64,000 bases of DNA from Talinum fruticosum (Eukaryota; Streptophyta; Magnoliopsida; Caryophyllales; Talinaceae), in contig JAITYX010000079.1 of assembly GCA_021018815.1 (NCBI GenBank), forward strand, positions 744,001 through 808,000. The letters are read 5' to 3'. Each line of letters opens with the position of its first letter. Position 1 is the first letter of the stretch. Both the position numbers and the translations under genes were made by a program. Below the pieces are notes generated by a model, which had not been told where the DNA came from, ran no database searches, and worked only from the letters and a program-made list of their open reading frames with translations. This document shows, piece by piece, positions 20,882-32,109 of the stretch.

Positions 20882-21241
20882 CGACCCTCCAACATTTCTC
20901 ATTTTCAGTGATCTCGCTTTTCTTTTCGATGCTCTTTCCTCTGCTTCCAAAGCCTCCCGCGGCCTCCACCCTTTCTCATTTTCTCTTCCCGCCACCACTG
21001 CCGTCACAACCTCCGACCTTGTATCAAGCCCTAAGTTCCTCAACCCCTTTCCAAACCCTAGAAGTACGCCCCTCTCCCTCTCTTTTCAACCATCGATCTC
21101 ACATCTCTCCCTCTCCCCTTTTCCATCTCTTCCCAAATCCGATCCTTCCACAACCTCCACCCTCCCTCATTTTCTGTCTCCCCGCCACCAAAACCCTAAA
21201 TTCCACCGTCCCTCTCCAAATCCCGCAACGACCTTGCGCTT

Positions 21242-23380
21242 TGTAACAACCCAACTTTAAAATGTATTATATCTAATACGTTCAATTATAAAAAGCGCGT
21301 GCATTTCAATTCCAAAATATTTTCATATCATATATATATGTATCAAAATTTTTATTGCAGGACCTAGATATGAACTACGACAACCGATGGCCGACATTTC
21401 TCGTAAAATTTCAACATATTATCTAATACTTATATTCACATAAGCCATATTTAAATCCCTAACTTAGATCATAAATATTTTCTAATGAAGTTCAAACTTT
21501 ATACATACATAATAGCTACATAAACAATTAGCACAATTTATGAACAACTAATCAAACAGACCAAATATCAATCTCAAGAAGTAATTTGCTAATAAAATTA
21601 ACCTAACCTAAACTATAGACAATCACATACTTTAAAGCACATTAGAAAAATAACAATAAAACTATAATATTAACAAAAATAATAATAGAAAAAAAATGAT
21701 AAAAATTATAACTATAAAAATAAAAATGAAAATAAAAAAATAAAAATGGATAAGTACAATGACAATGCTGGTGATAAGCATAATAATCCAGATAATCATC
21801 AAATATTAATTTGGATAGATAATGAATTTGTAGGTCTAATAGAAAATTGCCATCAAATTACACTAACCCTAATTCTAAGCTAGCCAAATCACCCCAACAA
21901 AACATGAATCATGAGCTAAGTGTCAAGCAAGGATTAATATAAATAGCCAGCTAACCCATGTAGATAAGCACCACAATTAGTATAAATAGGCTTGATTAAA
22001 TCAGAAAAATCCAACCCAAAAATATGATTTTACCCCATTTTCTCTCTCCTCCCTCACCTGCCCAGCACCACCACTTCGGCCACATCCACAGCCGGCCACC
22101 AACCCCTATAGCCGGCCAACTCCAACCATAACCGTTCACCACCTTGCACTGAGTCCATAGCCACTTTCAGTCCAGCCCACCGACCACCACAGCGCCGGAA
22201 AAGCCAAGCCAAAACCACCCTAATCACCAACTTTTCACCTTATCTTTTGTATCCTCACCCTCACTTCTAGCCACCACCACAACCACCACGGGCGCCACCT
22301 GCCTCCCGTCACCAGCCAGACTTGTAGACCACTCATCACTGCCCCTAACGCCACCCACCGGACCACCACAACGGCCACCAAGCACACACTTTTTCTCTCT
22401 CCTTTTATGCCCTAAAAACCCACATTCCTTGAAAACCTAAGCCACCACCAGCCACCATCACTGCCACCAGCACCACTTCTGCCGCCTGAGCACCACCTCT
22501 GCCGCCTGAACGCCGCTCCTGCCGCCACCTGTGGCCACCAGCAACCACCACCACCTTGGCCTCCCTTCACTCTTTTTAGGCCATCGGTCAACGTACGTTC
22601 AAGGGTCCCGCTCAAACATCACAAGGAAAGGAATCAAGTTCAAATCATCAACCAATTTCAATTCATCGGGTACGTTCATTGATCGTGTCCTTCAATGTTT
22701 TATTTACAAATCAAGGCCGGATATGGCCGACAACAACAACAACAACAAAGAATCATTTGCAAACAAGTATTTGTCATATAAAAGTGGGCCCGCCCATCAT
22801 TACTTCACCATTGTTCAAAGTCGGCACACCGTAATCGCGCCGCACCAACCTGGACTTCCCGATCGGTCCGGGTGTGTACACATTTAGGGAAACCCGATGA
22901 TCGCAAGGGTCACCACACGGATAATTAATTAGCAACAGCTTTACATTATTCACTCCCCTCATTTACAAATGAATTGAAATGCATGCGCTCAACTCAACTA
23001 TTTCATAACCTTTATTTTACAGAGATGATAATGGACGTATTGAGCTTCGGCTCACATTTCGAAAATGTTTTCTTGTTTTGTTTTAGGTAAGATGTTGAAG
23101 GTATGAAGCAAAGGTCTATTCGAGACTTAGAGGCTCGCAATAGCAAGTTGGGATATTAGTGGTCAAGTGAAGTTGTTTTCAGTATCAGGTTTAACATGTA
23201 CTTGTTGCATAATTTGTAGTTTCCTAGCAAGGTATAACCTTGGGTAAAATGCATACAAAGCCTTGCCCTTTCCTCCGGTAAGGGCGGCGGTAATGTCCCT
23301 AACCTCCTTTCCGCTGCGCTAATCATCGGCTAGCGGTTTATTTAGACTAAAACCGGTGATTACGGGTTTGGGGCGTTACA
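21242..23380. mobile_element. Solo LTR of an LTR retrotransposon (2.14 kb)
   Basis: Begins TGTAACAACCC and ends GGGGCGTTACA, an imperfect terminal inverted TG...CA pair typical of plant LTRs. It is flanked by a perfect 5-bp target duplication CGCTT (21237-21241 and 23381-23385). No gag-pol open frame, primer-binding site or second LTR copy was seen, so a solo LTR left by recombination is the simplest reading. Internal (C/A/G)-rich Pro/Ala-coding tracts at 22030-22560 are not a recognised gene. Ty3-gypsy origin is likely from the TGTAAC ends but unproven. It interrupts the P1 leader. Confidence 0.85.
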
Positions 23381-23385
23381 CGCTT

Positions 23386-23926
23386 CCCCTCTTCTTCCGC
23401 GCCGTACGTAGTTAGGCGCCCTACATTGTTCGTCTCTAGCGTCCACGGTCAATTACGCCCAGGCGTCCTCATTTTCGGGAGGATTGGGGTAAGGGTTTCC
23501 GAAGTGCTTCGAGAAGGTTGATAAAGTTCGATTGGCATCTCGTCTATTGGAGATTGCGGCTTACCGATTGCGTTTCAGTTTCAGTGTTACAGCTTATTCA
23601 TTGTGAAAATTAAGGACCACCGAAAGCTATAGCTTCTGAAAAATTAGTAGAACTTAACTCCGTTTCAATTCAAATGTGTTTTTATCCAACTTCATAATGT
23701 ATTTATGATATTTGAACCAATTGTTGGCTCTCACAAGTTTTCATACTGTAATTTCAGATATATTTACAATTTTAAAAATTCTGATTTTCAAATTATTAGT
23801 TGAACATATTTTAAAAAGTTAATCAAAGTCGGTGGAGCTTCCAAAAGCATGGAAAGGTATGGTTTACTGTCTTATTTCCTACATGCATTATATGGTGAAT
23901 TAAATGGGAAATTTGGAGAATTGGAG

Positions 23927-23976
<50 letters not shown>

Positions 23977-24780
23977 ACTTTCTTCAGACTTCGTAAGACC
24001 TTGTGTTAGTGTGATATGCATTAGGTGGTTGTTTCTTCGTTTTATAAAACAATATTCTGTGGTCCGCTGCAAATATTGGGTAGTATGTGCAATCTCATAA
24101 GGAGATAGGAGTATGTTCTTGACTTGTTTTTGGTATTGGAATTACCCAATTTAAGTTTAATATCCATTCGATTTTATAACTTGCTAATAAGCAAGGGTTT
24201 GACTTCAATTAGGAATGTTGACCAAGCTTCTAACAGTTTGACTGGGATGTACTCGTTTTGTCTGGTTGTACTCAATAATAGTCTATGACAATCTTGAGCT
24301 CGCACGACCCACTAGTAGCGGGATTCATTTTGGAATTTTTACATTTGGTTCCCATTGTTTCCAAATTTGTTACAGCTAATTATCTATAGCTGGAGTATCT
24401 ATAGCTGTGTATTTCATATCAGATAATTCGTAATTTAAAATTTTAGTAACAAAGATGACTCCAAAACTGCCTCTTCTTGGGATAACAGGTTGCGAGAAAA
24501 CCTTTGTCGGCAGGATGACAATAGGATGGTCGTCATTGCAAGTGATAATCATAATAACAAGTAATTTCATAATCTTGACCACCTCTTGTTTATGTACATA
24601 TATTCTTTATAAAACATGGTTAAATTCCCCGGGCCCCATGTGCATTTTAGGAAATAAGCATTTCATGTAGACATGAGGAAACAGAGTGCACGACAATGAA
24701 GCATTTAGAACCCCATTTCAAAAGGAGGTAAGAAATGTAACTTTATACTCTAGCAGGAAGGAAAGGGTTGGATAATTCAT
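23386..24780. other. Continuation of P1 leader, then spacer
   Basis: CGCTTCCCCTCTTCTTCC continues the pyrimidine-rich leader interrupted by the LTR, and GGATTGGGGTAAGGG could hold a donor. The rest has no supported gene. Confidence 0.35.
23930..23973. repeat. (TA)n microsatellite
   Basis: About 22 uninterrupted TA repeats. The Ile-Tyr open frames across it are artefacts. Confidence 0.98.
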
Positions 24781-25660
24781 GCTCCATCCAAAGTCACCGG
24801 TATGGTGTCAACTTCAATTTTTCTCTGCTTTAGTATGGTTCCTCTGTTTTCACCCTTGTATTCAATTTCCGTGTGTACGTTCTATCCAGTTGCAGCTTAT
24901 TATATCTATATCTAACAGGTGCCAGTAAATAGTGATTTGTTATATTTAGGAAACATAAATAGTTCTGTGTGACTCAAATGTGAATCTTCCTTAACAGTTA
25001 ACCTTTAATTACACATTTGATGCTTATGAGGGCTTTGCTTTCCTAAAAATCTACAATTCTTGCTTAATTCTAGTTGAGCTATGTACATTTGTTTAATTTC
25101 CTATGCTGGAGGAATTATGTAGCCTGCTTGAGCAGAGTTGCTGGAAGAAGTGGCCAAGGGTGCTCTATGCAGAAGTGATGCAATGAAGCAAAGAAGCAAG
25201 TCTGGAGGCTAGGGTCCATCTTGTACACATCAAGCTTAAATGAGAGATAAATTAGGAAAAACAAACTACTCTCTGTATAAGCAAATAGTAAAGTCCAAAG
25301 CTCTACTGTTATTGTTGATAAGTAGCTTATTGGTTTTATATGTGCCTTGTTTTCTTGTTGTTGAAGAGGAACTAAGTAGAGATCCTTCACTAGAAAGAAT
25401 TTGAGGAATCTAGCAAAAGAGTTGGAGGAGAAAAACTAAGATTAAGAACTAGCTGGAGAGAAAAGAAGCTATTTTGTAGTTGAAAGGATTCTGCAAAAAG
25501 AAAGGGAACTGATGGATATGAGCGATAGATGTGCTGCTGAAACTGAGAAAGGGGATCCTCACAACCGAAAGCCATGTGGTCAAGGGAAAAATACATGAGC
25601 TTGCTGAAAAGTAGCTTCTGGCGAGCAGGTGATTTTTCCATCTTGCAAGGAATTTGTTAT
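24781..25660 (+). pseudogene. Unrecognised gene-family remnant, copy F5 (blocks D-G)
   Basis: Block D (24785-24830, CACCGGTATGGTGTCAACTTC), block E (24945-25055), block F (about 25108-25190) and block G (about 25285) match copies at 14.6-15.2, 29.0-29.75 and 59.2-59.8 kb in the same order. At 25396-25600 the frames LRNLAKELEEKN, ELAGEKRSYFVVERILQK and ELMDMSDRCAAETEKG read like a coiled coil. They are broken by TAA and TAG codons. Not identified. Confidence 0.5.
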
Positions 25661-25799
25661 GGTATGAAGTTCCTGATCTTCTTTCTTAATTTAGCAATTT
25701 AATTCAAAATTACCAACAATTAGATCTTTAGTTGTGTTAACGATTCGGCCCATTCATGATGTTGTTGTGCATAAGATGGATATAAAAACAATTTTCCAT

Positions 25800-26193
25800 G
25801 ATGTCTGAATCAAATTGTGTGATAATATGTCTATATATCGATGACATGTTAAATTTTTGGTAGTAATGTCTCTGCTAATGAAACTAAAAGGTTGGTATCC
25901 TTTTTCTTTGAAATGAAAGATATAGAAGGTGATGTGACCTTAAGAATCAAAATTAGAAAGACTAAGGATGGCATTATGTGTGTCAGTTCCATTATATTGA
26001 AAAGCTATGGAGGAAGTTTAATTGCTATGATGTGGCACCTATTCCTATGATGCGGCATCTATTAAAATTCTGTATGATCCTAGGATATATCTTAAAAAGA
26101 ACGGAGATCCTAGAGTTTCTCAAATTGAGTATGCTAAAATTATAGGAAGTGTGATGTTCATTAGACCGGACCTTAAAAATTTGTATGTAGTCA
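25800..26193 (+). mobile_element. Ty1-copia polymerase remnant
   Basis: Diverged copia-type reverse transcriptase sequence. Reading several frames gives a YxDDM-like YIDDML motif at about 25838, KDGIM at about 25966, SHYIEKL-like and KKFNCYD-like segments at about 26000. Near 26110-26160 are SQIEYAKIIGSVMF-like codons. Many stops and frame changes make it non-functional. No LTRs were found around it. At about 26193 it joins sequence of the F family (J-K intron type). Confidence 0.8.
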
Positions 26194-26350
26194 TCGCAGC
26201 AAGTTTCTTATGTTTCTTCCTCCTTTCCTCTTGTGTATTTGTGTCCAGTTCACTATATATCTTATTGAGTAAAGGGTTTGATTGCACTTATTTGTCTTCT
26301 ACTTTTCACTGAGAGAGGCAGGTTATTTCAAGGGAAGATGTTAGAATGAT
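26194..26350 (+). pseudogene. F-family scrap (J-K intron and block K start)
   Basis: TTCCTCCTTTCCTCTTGTGTATTTGTGTCCAGTTCACTATATATCTTATTGA resembles the intron before block K at 45020-45110 and 57470-57560. It is followed by ACTGAGAGAGGCAGGTTATTTC, a damaged start of block K. Confidence 0.45.
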
Positions 26351-28190
26351 CGAGGCTGGTCTAGGTCAATGGTGGATCTAGAATCGAAACCGGCGTGGGT
26401 TGGAATAACATGTGATTATTTAAAATTTTAACCTACGTGTCCGGATTTAAAACTTGTCAGATTTTTTTATTCCAATATTTTTGTTTAAGACCAAATTTAA
26501 AACTCACATACTTTATTTCAATATGTTCTAGTTAATTTGGTATCTTAGAGCTTAAGGGGAATGATGATTCCCCCTTCTTGAAGACAGCATGATTTGTGTA
26601 TTATAAGCTCTGATTACAATATCTATATAAAAGCACTTAATGTGTCTTTTTTATTTGAGAATTAAGGTATTTAAATGAAAATCAAACACTTATTTTTCCA
26701 CCCTTTGCTATATGTGTTAATCGCGTAAAATATACATGAAGATTTAGATGATTTAGATATTACTACCCAGCAGGCAAAAAAATAAAAAGAAAACAAAAAC
26801 ACTTAAAAAACAAAGGTTCCCAGGAGGAAAAGTCCATGTTTAAGAGTAGTAGCAGCTCAGTTGGGCTTGACGGACATAAGATTTCTTTGGGCCTTTTTAT
26901 CTTTTGTCAATCCAACCCAGATTTTATATTTCATTGTTGTTTTATTAGGCTTTCAGATATAAGAAGATTCTCATTGAGAAAACCAGACATGATATGGGCC
27001 TCTAATTTGCACACTTTGCAATCAAATGACAAAAAATTATAGACAGATTTATATTAAAGAAAATATTATATGTGAGGATATGTAGAAGCTTATGCTCCTT
27101 TTATAGCTTAATATATTCTAAATCTTCTTCACTTTCGTATTTTTGTTTACTGTGCTTTTAATTTCTGTTTTTTTATTGCTTCATTAAAATTTAAACCTTG
27201 TTGTCGTTAGAATAAACTTACATATCATTATAAAAGTCGTTAAATTACACTTATAAAGTACAGACTGTCGATAATCAATTTTAAAATTGAGATTCTTGTC
27301 GTCCAAGCTCCCTTAATCATTGTCCAACATTCCAAAATATACAATGAAAATTCAAGTTTAAATTGAGAGGGTATTAAGGTTTTAAGTTTGTTTCTTGCCT
27401 TTTTTTAATTGGATGTAAACAATCCTTTCTTTGGTGAAAACATTCCTCCTCATCATCATTACATTAATCCAGGTTTCCCCATTTTTCTTTTACGCGCGTA
27501 GATTACGCTGGTGTTACTGATTGTGGTCTGTTAGTAAGTTTACCCTCGTTACTTTATATTGGCTTGATGGTAATTCATTGTTTACCCTCGTGACTTTATA
27601 TTGGATGGTAATTCATCGTGTGGTATTTTATTAAAAGCCATTCATGTCTGTCGTATGAGAACGTATATGTGCTCGAGATGCATGTAAATGGAGTGTTGAT
27701 TCATGGTTAGTGGTCATCTAAGGGCCTGGGAAGGGGGGATTTGTGATGCGATCTTGAGTAAATTGTTGTTGTCCTTGCATGGACAAAGAGTTAAATTTGG
27801 AATTATAGGACAATCCATGGTCAATCGGTCTCCTGTGAGAAGCATGTAAATGGAGATTTGATTTCTAGTATCGCACTGGCTCATTTGCTATACACATTAT
27901 ATCATATATTATTTAGCTGTTAATACGCTCTAAAGATTGCATGAAGTGGTTCTTAACAATGTTGAATTGGATTGTAATTTGTAAAATGTGTTGTTCTTAC
28001 CTGGGGACAAGGCTGGTGTGGATACAACGTGAAATTTTTCACATCTTGATTGGTTTATACCTTTTTTGAACTTCCTAAGCCCTTGTGTATGTGGTGGTAC
28101 TTTTTGTTTGGTGTAATTGTGTTCCATTATGAGTTTATGGCGTCCTGACTTACCCAACAGGATTATATTGTGTATTGTTGTCTGCATTTA
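26351..28190. other. Intergenic DNA with a small tandem repeat
   Basis: GTTTACCCTCGTTACTTTATATTGGCTTGATGGTAATTCATTG at 27538 is repeated at 27582 (GTTTACCCTCGTGACTTTATATTGGATGGTAATTCATCG). TTTACGCGCGTAGATTACG at 27489 resembles the ACGCGT motif of the promoter set, but no TATA or leader follows. No gene seen. Confidence 0.45.
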
Positions 28191-28194
28191 AATA

Positions 28195-30145
28195 TCACTA
28201 TTTTCCCAATTGGTTGCAGCAAGCAGGAAAATTCAATCTCGATGGAGATGTTAATTGAACTATGCAGGTATCTAAGAGCTAGAGTCAATTGTCTATAGTT
28301 GATTGGCCAATTCTTAATTTCAACCTAAGAAACAATTATCACTCTCACAATTACAGGTTGTAGTAAGCCCTTTGTCATCAGGATGTATGAACAAAAGTAT
28401 AGATACCGTGGTACTTTATGGGGGTGGGGTGCGTGATATCACAGAGTAACCTTTTCCTTTCGGCTATCTCTTATTTATGTAGAACTCTTTTTCATTCAAG
28501 GTCCCTCTTGTGCAATGGTGAGTAAGTGCTTTATGATTGACATTAACCTCATGCATCTTCGTATTTCCAATTTGACTATTGTTCTTTCTTGAAAATAGAG
28601 ACTGATGACCCAGCTGCAAACTATCCAGTTTCTTATATTCATCGAAGCCTGCAATATATTGGTGAATTATGATCATGATATTCTCTCTACTTTTCTGATA
28701 TTCGTTAACTTAGCTCCATTTTATCTTTTATAAAGTTGTTTTGGAATCCATTCTCATGTTGGTATGTTCAAGAAAAACAGGGAGAGTGTTAGATTGCATG
28801 TGAAGTCAACAAACCTTCAGAATGTGTTGATTGTGTGCAGATTCAGGCATATCTGAAATGCAAAAGAAAGGGTAAACAAACGTATATACCTTGCTCGAAA
28901 AGGTTAGATACTTCTGCTGGGTAATCAAAAGTCTAGGAATTAAAATATGAGAAAGTGGCTTTGAGAATAGAGCCGAGCTGTGATGGACCTTGTTGTATCT
29001 TATTCTTGCTAGGGAATAGGTGTGCTGCACCTCCGCTCAAAATCACCGGTATGGTTTCAAGTGTCAACTTTTATTTCTATCTGCTGTATCATTATGCTCT
29101 TTTACCCTTCGTGCATGTCATTCTATTCAATTTCTCGTCTTTGAAGTATCATACTGTTACTAGTTCAATTGCGTTTAAAACTTCTTGATCTATGAACATG
29201 GAACACTGGTTGGAATGCTTGGATGATACGCTTGGATGCTCCTGTAGATTAGCTTTTTGAAAGCTGAGTTAAATATGTAACAAGTTACAATTTATTATAG
29301 CTAATTGTTGCCAGTGAAAGAGTGATGTCTTCAATGCTGGGTAGTGGGGGATATGTTACGCCCACCAGTATAACACAAAGGAGGCTATATTTGGGAAACA
29401 TAGATAGTTCTCTGTGACTCACTTGTAAATATTCCTTTAACATTTTGACCTTTAAATATACATTAGATGTTTACAAGTGATTCTGTTTTCCCTATAAAAA
29501 TCTGCAATGCTGGCAGATCCTTCTTCTGGTTGGGTGGGTTATTGATGGGTGGGTTTAATTCTCAAAAGTGACACATGAAAGTTATTATGCAGGAGGAATA
29601 GTTAAGCAGCTTACGCAGAACTGCTGGAGGAGTTAGCCGACGGTGGTGCTTCTATGGAGCAAACGCCTTCCAAGTCAGGAAGCCAGATTCCTGATGACCT
29701 TGTACAGATTCAGATTTACATAAGGCAGGATGAAAGCAAATAGTAAAGTTCGAATGCCTATGAGTTTGAAATGTGTGTATAAGTTTCCTCTGTTCTGCTA
29801 CTCTTCTTCCTCTATTTTGCTCTTCTTCCTCTGTTCTGCTGTGGGACTAACTCAAGATCTTTCACCAAAAAGAGTTTTGCAGATGGATCTAGATGGTACT
29901 TCTTTGCATGAGATGAATTAAAAGATTATCAAAGAAGGCCATGAGCGATTGGTAAGGACTTTTGGTTGTTAGCCTCAAATGATTCCACGGCAGTGATATT
30001 ATCATCTCATCCTAAAACCGTGCATATTCTATGAACATTTTGCAGCTGCCACTTCTCAATGTCCTTCCAAAAGGTTCAGTTTCACTAAAATAGGCAGCAG
30101 AGACCCTGTTTTCTAGCATTTCCTCAGATCTTCTACACCAGATGT
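28195..30145 (+). pseudogene. Unrecognised gene-family remnant, copy F7 (blocks A-G, L)
   Basis: Block A is at 28345-28412, B at 28600-28665 (TGATGACCCAGCTGCAAAC..GAAGCCTGC) and C at about 28765-28925. D is at about 29025-29075, E at 29380-29510 and F at 29587-29660 (ELLEELADGGASMEQ). G is near 29743, the tail of K at about 29920 and L at 29970-30135. The order matches the 58.4-60.0 kb copy. In L the frame reading AAETLFSS is preceded by TAG. Frames in B and C are interrupted. Promoter not seen. This is a decayed paralogue of the 56-60 kb copy. Confidence 0.55.
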
Positions 30146-30564
30146 ACTTGCAACATAATTGAATTGCTTTTTCGCATTCCCCCCGGATTTGTGATTATGC
30201 CTAGTAATCAAATATGTATGTCCTCTTTATTCAAGTATTGTGGTCTTATTGTGGGCACTTAATATTTGGTGAGAGGAATGTTCTCTAGCTAGTCCTCTCA
30301 TATTCTTGTTTTGTAGAAAATTATGTAATGCTTTTCCCGGCAATTTCCGACGGATCTGTTACTGCCTCTAAATTCTCATTTCATATGACTTGACAATTCT
30401 CATTTTCTGTGACTTCAGTGACAGGTGAAGAAGGATGAGCTGAACGGAGGTAACACAACAAACACCAGTTACTACAACTCTATCAGAAGTTCATCAATGA
30501 AATATTTAGTTCTTAATTTTGGATTAGCATTTGTTGGTATGACATCTGTTTACCTTATTTTATA

Positions 30565-31089
30565 GGGGAATTGGACCCCAATAATCCAAAATTTGGGGTA
30601 TTGGACGCCATTAATCCCAACTGGAGAATTGGATGTCAACACTTCCAACCTTGGACCTATTTATATTTTTGCACTACCATCAAGTTGAATTCGATTGTTA
30701 AATGATGTGGATGGCGATGGTGTTGTTACACGTGGACAATAATAAAAAAATAATTTATTTTTTGAATGATAATTCAGCAAAGATGGTAAAAAAAAATACA
30801 AGCTAAACCTAATTTCTTCACCTCCCTTGCTGTATTATCTCTCTCGTGTTTTTTTAAATTTTATTTAGGTTTAATTTGTATTTTTTTATCTTTGTTGAAT
30901 TATTATCCAAAAAATAAGCACTTTTTTTATTTATTATTGTCCATGTATAACAACACCGTCATTCACGTCATTCAGCAATCAAGTTCAACTCGATTGTGGT
31001 GCAAGAAATGTAAATAGGTCGTCCAATTCTCCAGTTGGGATTAATGGATTCAATTCCCCACGCTTTGGATTAATTGTGTCCAATTCCCC
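30565..31089. mobile_element. Foldback MITE, Mutator-like (525 bp)
   Basis: Terminal inverted repeats GGGGAATTGGAC...GTCCAATTCCCC extend inward. TTAATCCCAACTGGAGAATTGGA pairs with TCCAATTCTCCAGTTGGGATTAA, and further matching AACACC and AATAAGC-type arms continue to a central loop near 30830. It is flanked by a perfect 9-bp duplication TATTTTATA (30556-30564 and 31090-31098), the length typical of MULE elements. There is no coding capacity. Confidence 0.9.
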
Positions 31090-31099
31090 TATTTTATAG

Positions 31100-31860
31100 C
31101 ACACAAATCTTATGGATTTCGTCCACAACTGGTTAACATGACGTTTTCTCATCCTACATTATATTCTCTTAAGCATACACATTATTATTGCACATTATTT
31201 TTCCTGAAAAATGATCTTAATTTTCATAAGCTAACTATGTTTTTGTTTGATATTTTGAAATTTTTTTTGATAGAGGAGTCCTTTTATATAAAGTAGGTTC
31301 TCCTTGTACAATTTTTGAATTAACTAGCGTTCAGTTTATTATTATTTTTTTGAAGCCAACTTGCCCTTTAGATTAAGAATGCAGTCATCAACTTATTTCT
31401 GCAAAATTTGATCCTTGAAATTTGTTTGTGTTTAAGAGTGCACTTCTCCGCTTATTTTGGCAAAATACATAGTGTAACTTTTACGTGACAACTAGAAGCG
31501 AAACAATGTATTGTTTCGTAAGAGGCTATATTATCCTCAGGTCTCTAGTTTTGAGGGTTGGGGGGTTTGAAGGGTAACTCTTATATTACGGACGAGTTAT
31601 TTGTACTGTATTTTTTATTACTGTAGTTTAAAGTTTTATTTTTTTCTTATTTTTTAAATTATTGACCAATTACAATAAATTGGTATACTTTTAACACCTT
31701 TCTATTAGTAAGAATTAAATTTTTACTTTTATCTAATGTGATGATTCGGAGAGTCGGGCTCCAAAATCATCCCCTAATTTGAATTTTTGGGTAAAAAAAA
31801 AAAAAAAAAGTTAGGAGGAAAAGAATTAGAAAAAGGGAAAGAGAGGAAAAAGGCGGTTCT
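31100..31860. other. AT-rich spacer
   Basis: No gene or repeat structure supported beyond A- and T-rich homopolymer tracts. Confidence 0.35.
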
Positions 31861-31931
31861 CATCTTTTCTTTTTTTTTTTTGATCGGAAAAATGCAGATT
31901 GAGTGAAAAACGACGTAGCTTTGCGTGAAAA

Positions 31932-32097
31932 ACGCGTAAGTCAGAGAGAACGCGTTGACTAGTAAATACAGCTGTCGTATTATATGAAAAACGCGCAAGC
32001 TATAAGAAACGTGTGAAAAAACGCAATGGGTACAGCTGGCGACAGCTGTAGCATCACTGCTGACAGCTGGACCAACCGTATTAGCCTTTTATAAATA
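31932..32097 (+). promoter_or_regulatory. Promoter-like segment P2 (ACGCGT and four CAGCTG)
   Basis: ACGCGT at 31932 and 31950; CAGCTG at 31969, 32033, 32043 and 32064; TATAAATA at 32090-32097. The last three CAGCTG are spaced 10 and 21 bases, about one and two helical turns. A leader follows with possible start ATG at 32199 directly before donor-like GGTAAAT. Shared motif content with P3-P5 suggests a common regulatory origin. Confidence 0.6.
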
Positions 32098-32109
32098 CTA
32101 AGCCGACCC

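Noticed and set aside
20779..21246. 155-codon open frame, the longest seen
   Set aside because: It lies in a pyrimidine-rich leader after a TATA box and its codons (Pro, Ser, Leu, Phe) reflect CT-rich DNA. It ends in the LTR insertion and has no protein-like pattern.
23849..24100. Open frames across the TA repeat
   Set aside because: Alternating Ile-Tyr is produced by the (TA)n microsatellite.
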